Part shown: positions 5,536-5,974 of the stretch, piece by piece | Position numbering within the stretch: the stretch's first letter is position 1 | Layout: each line of letters opens with the position of its first letter | DNA from: Gammaproteobacteria bacterium | Lineage (GTDB): Bacteria > Pseudomonadota > Gammaproteobacteria > Chromatiales > Chromatiaceae | Direction: 5' to 3' | DNA length: 5,974 bases | Assembly: GCA_030621975.1 (NCBI GenBank) | Contig: JAUXGQ010000128.1 | Coordinates: 1-5,974 of the forward strand | Program-made: the position numbers and the translations under genes | Notes under the pieces: model-generated | Database searches by the model: none | What the model was told of the DNA's origin: nothing | What the model saw: only the letters and a program-made list of their open reading frames with translations

Positions 5536-5974
5536 GTGCCTGGTACCTCGGAACTCAATCGCGTCTCGGCAATCGTCCTGCGCTTCATGCGTACCCCGCT
5601 GTTGCTGCTGATTGCGGTGTATGGCATCGGGGTGGCCGGCATGGCCCTGATGCCGGGGCAGGACGCGGCGGGTAACCCCAGCCGCATGAACCTGTTTCAT
5701 GCCTTCTACTTTTTCACCTATACCGCCACCACCACTGGATTTGGGGAAATTCCCAATCAGTTCAGCGACGAACAGCGGTTGTGGGCCACGGTTTGTCTGC
5801 TCATAGGCGTGGTCGCCTGGCTCTACGCCATCGGCTCCATCATTCGCCTGGCCCAACATCCGGAATTCCTCAAGGCGATGGCGGAACGGCGTTGCGACCG
5901 CAGTGTGCGGCGCATAGCCCAGCCGTTTTACGTTATTTGCGGATTCGGCGATACCGGCAGTCTGCTGGCCCGGG
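5536..5974 (+). CDS. Two-helix potassium channel with RCK/TrkA-N domain (N-terminal 146 codons, cut by window edge)
   Basis: Ligand-gated K+ channel of the inner membrane. The visible part has a first helix (residues about 20-40, PLLLLIAVYGIGVAGMALMP), a pore helix and filter (FYFFTYTATTTGFGE, 57-71), a second helix (about 82-106, ending YAIGSIIRLAQHPEF) and a linker. A Rossmann start, FYVICGFGDTGSLLAR, with GxGxxG at G136, G138 and G141 opens the cytosolic RCK domain that usually binds NAD(H), nucleotide or ions. The filter is GFGE, in place of the usual GYGD. The start is uncertain: GTG at 5536 is 20 nt after the previous stop with only CTGAG as a poor ribosome site, and ATG at 5587 (FMRTPLLLL) is the alternative. 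The rest of the regulatory part lies beyond the window. Channel identity is strong; gating ligand is unknown. Confidence 0.88.
   Translation, partial: MPGTSELNRVSAIVLRFMRTPLLLLIAVYGIGVAGMALMPGQDAAGNPSRMNLFHAFYFFTYTATTTGFGEIPNQFSDEQRLWATVCLLIGVVAWLYAIGSIIRLAQHPEFLKAMAERRCDRSVRRIAQPFYVICGFGDTGSLLAR

Noticed and set aside
5512..5859. Minus-strand frame of 115 codons opposite the K+ channel
   Set aside because: The plus strand encodes an unmistakable pore and filter, so the minus frame is a shadow.

Overview
The window reads as chromosomal DNA from a Gammaproteobacterium. The GC-rich coding sequence, the czcI-C-B-A-like gene order, a long-form YihY/BrkB protein and a DUF6394-like protein next to a K+ channel all fit that group. 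A sulfur-oxidising or Chromatiales-like lineage is a guess only. There are seven protein-coding genes, two of them cut by the window edges. I see no RNA genes, CRISPR arrays, insertion sequences or phage genes.

Region 1 (1-3408, minus strand) is a heavy-metal efflux operon. In transcription order it holds a small exported Cys/His-rich protein (3408-3094), a TolC-type outer-membrane factor (2991-1717), a periplasmic adaptor (1713-526) and the start of a CzcA/CusA-family RND pump (516 to the window edge). The three transporter genes are almost contiguous, with gaps of 3 and 9 nt and Shine-Dalgarno sites lying in the end of the preceding gene, so they are probably made as one unit. Together they would form a proton-driven tripartite pump that moves divalent or monovalent metal ions out across the outer membrane. 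The exported small protein and the His/acidic N-terminus of the adaptor are the likely periplasmic metal-binding parts. Metal specificity cannot be read here, because the pump's transport-site helix lies outside the window.

Region 2 (3409-3572) is a short intergenic stretch with a weak candidate promoter for the small exported gene and a perfect 10-bp palindrome. No convincing terminator separates it from the upstream gene.

Region 3 (3573-4967, minus strand) is a YihY/BrkB-family inner-membrane protein with a C-terminal cytoplasmic extension. A perfect TATAAT overlaps the most upstream ATG, which favours a start ten codons later.

Region 4 (4968-5131) is a divergent promoter region. It also carries three head-to-tail copies of an 8-bp unit of the dispersed intergenic type.

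Region 5 (5132-5974, plus strand) has a four-helix membrane protein that resembles DUF6394, followed 20 nt later by a two-helix K+ channel with a GFGE filter and the start of an RCK/TrkA-N domain. The two are probably co-transcribed. This pairing is the least explained part of the window.
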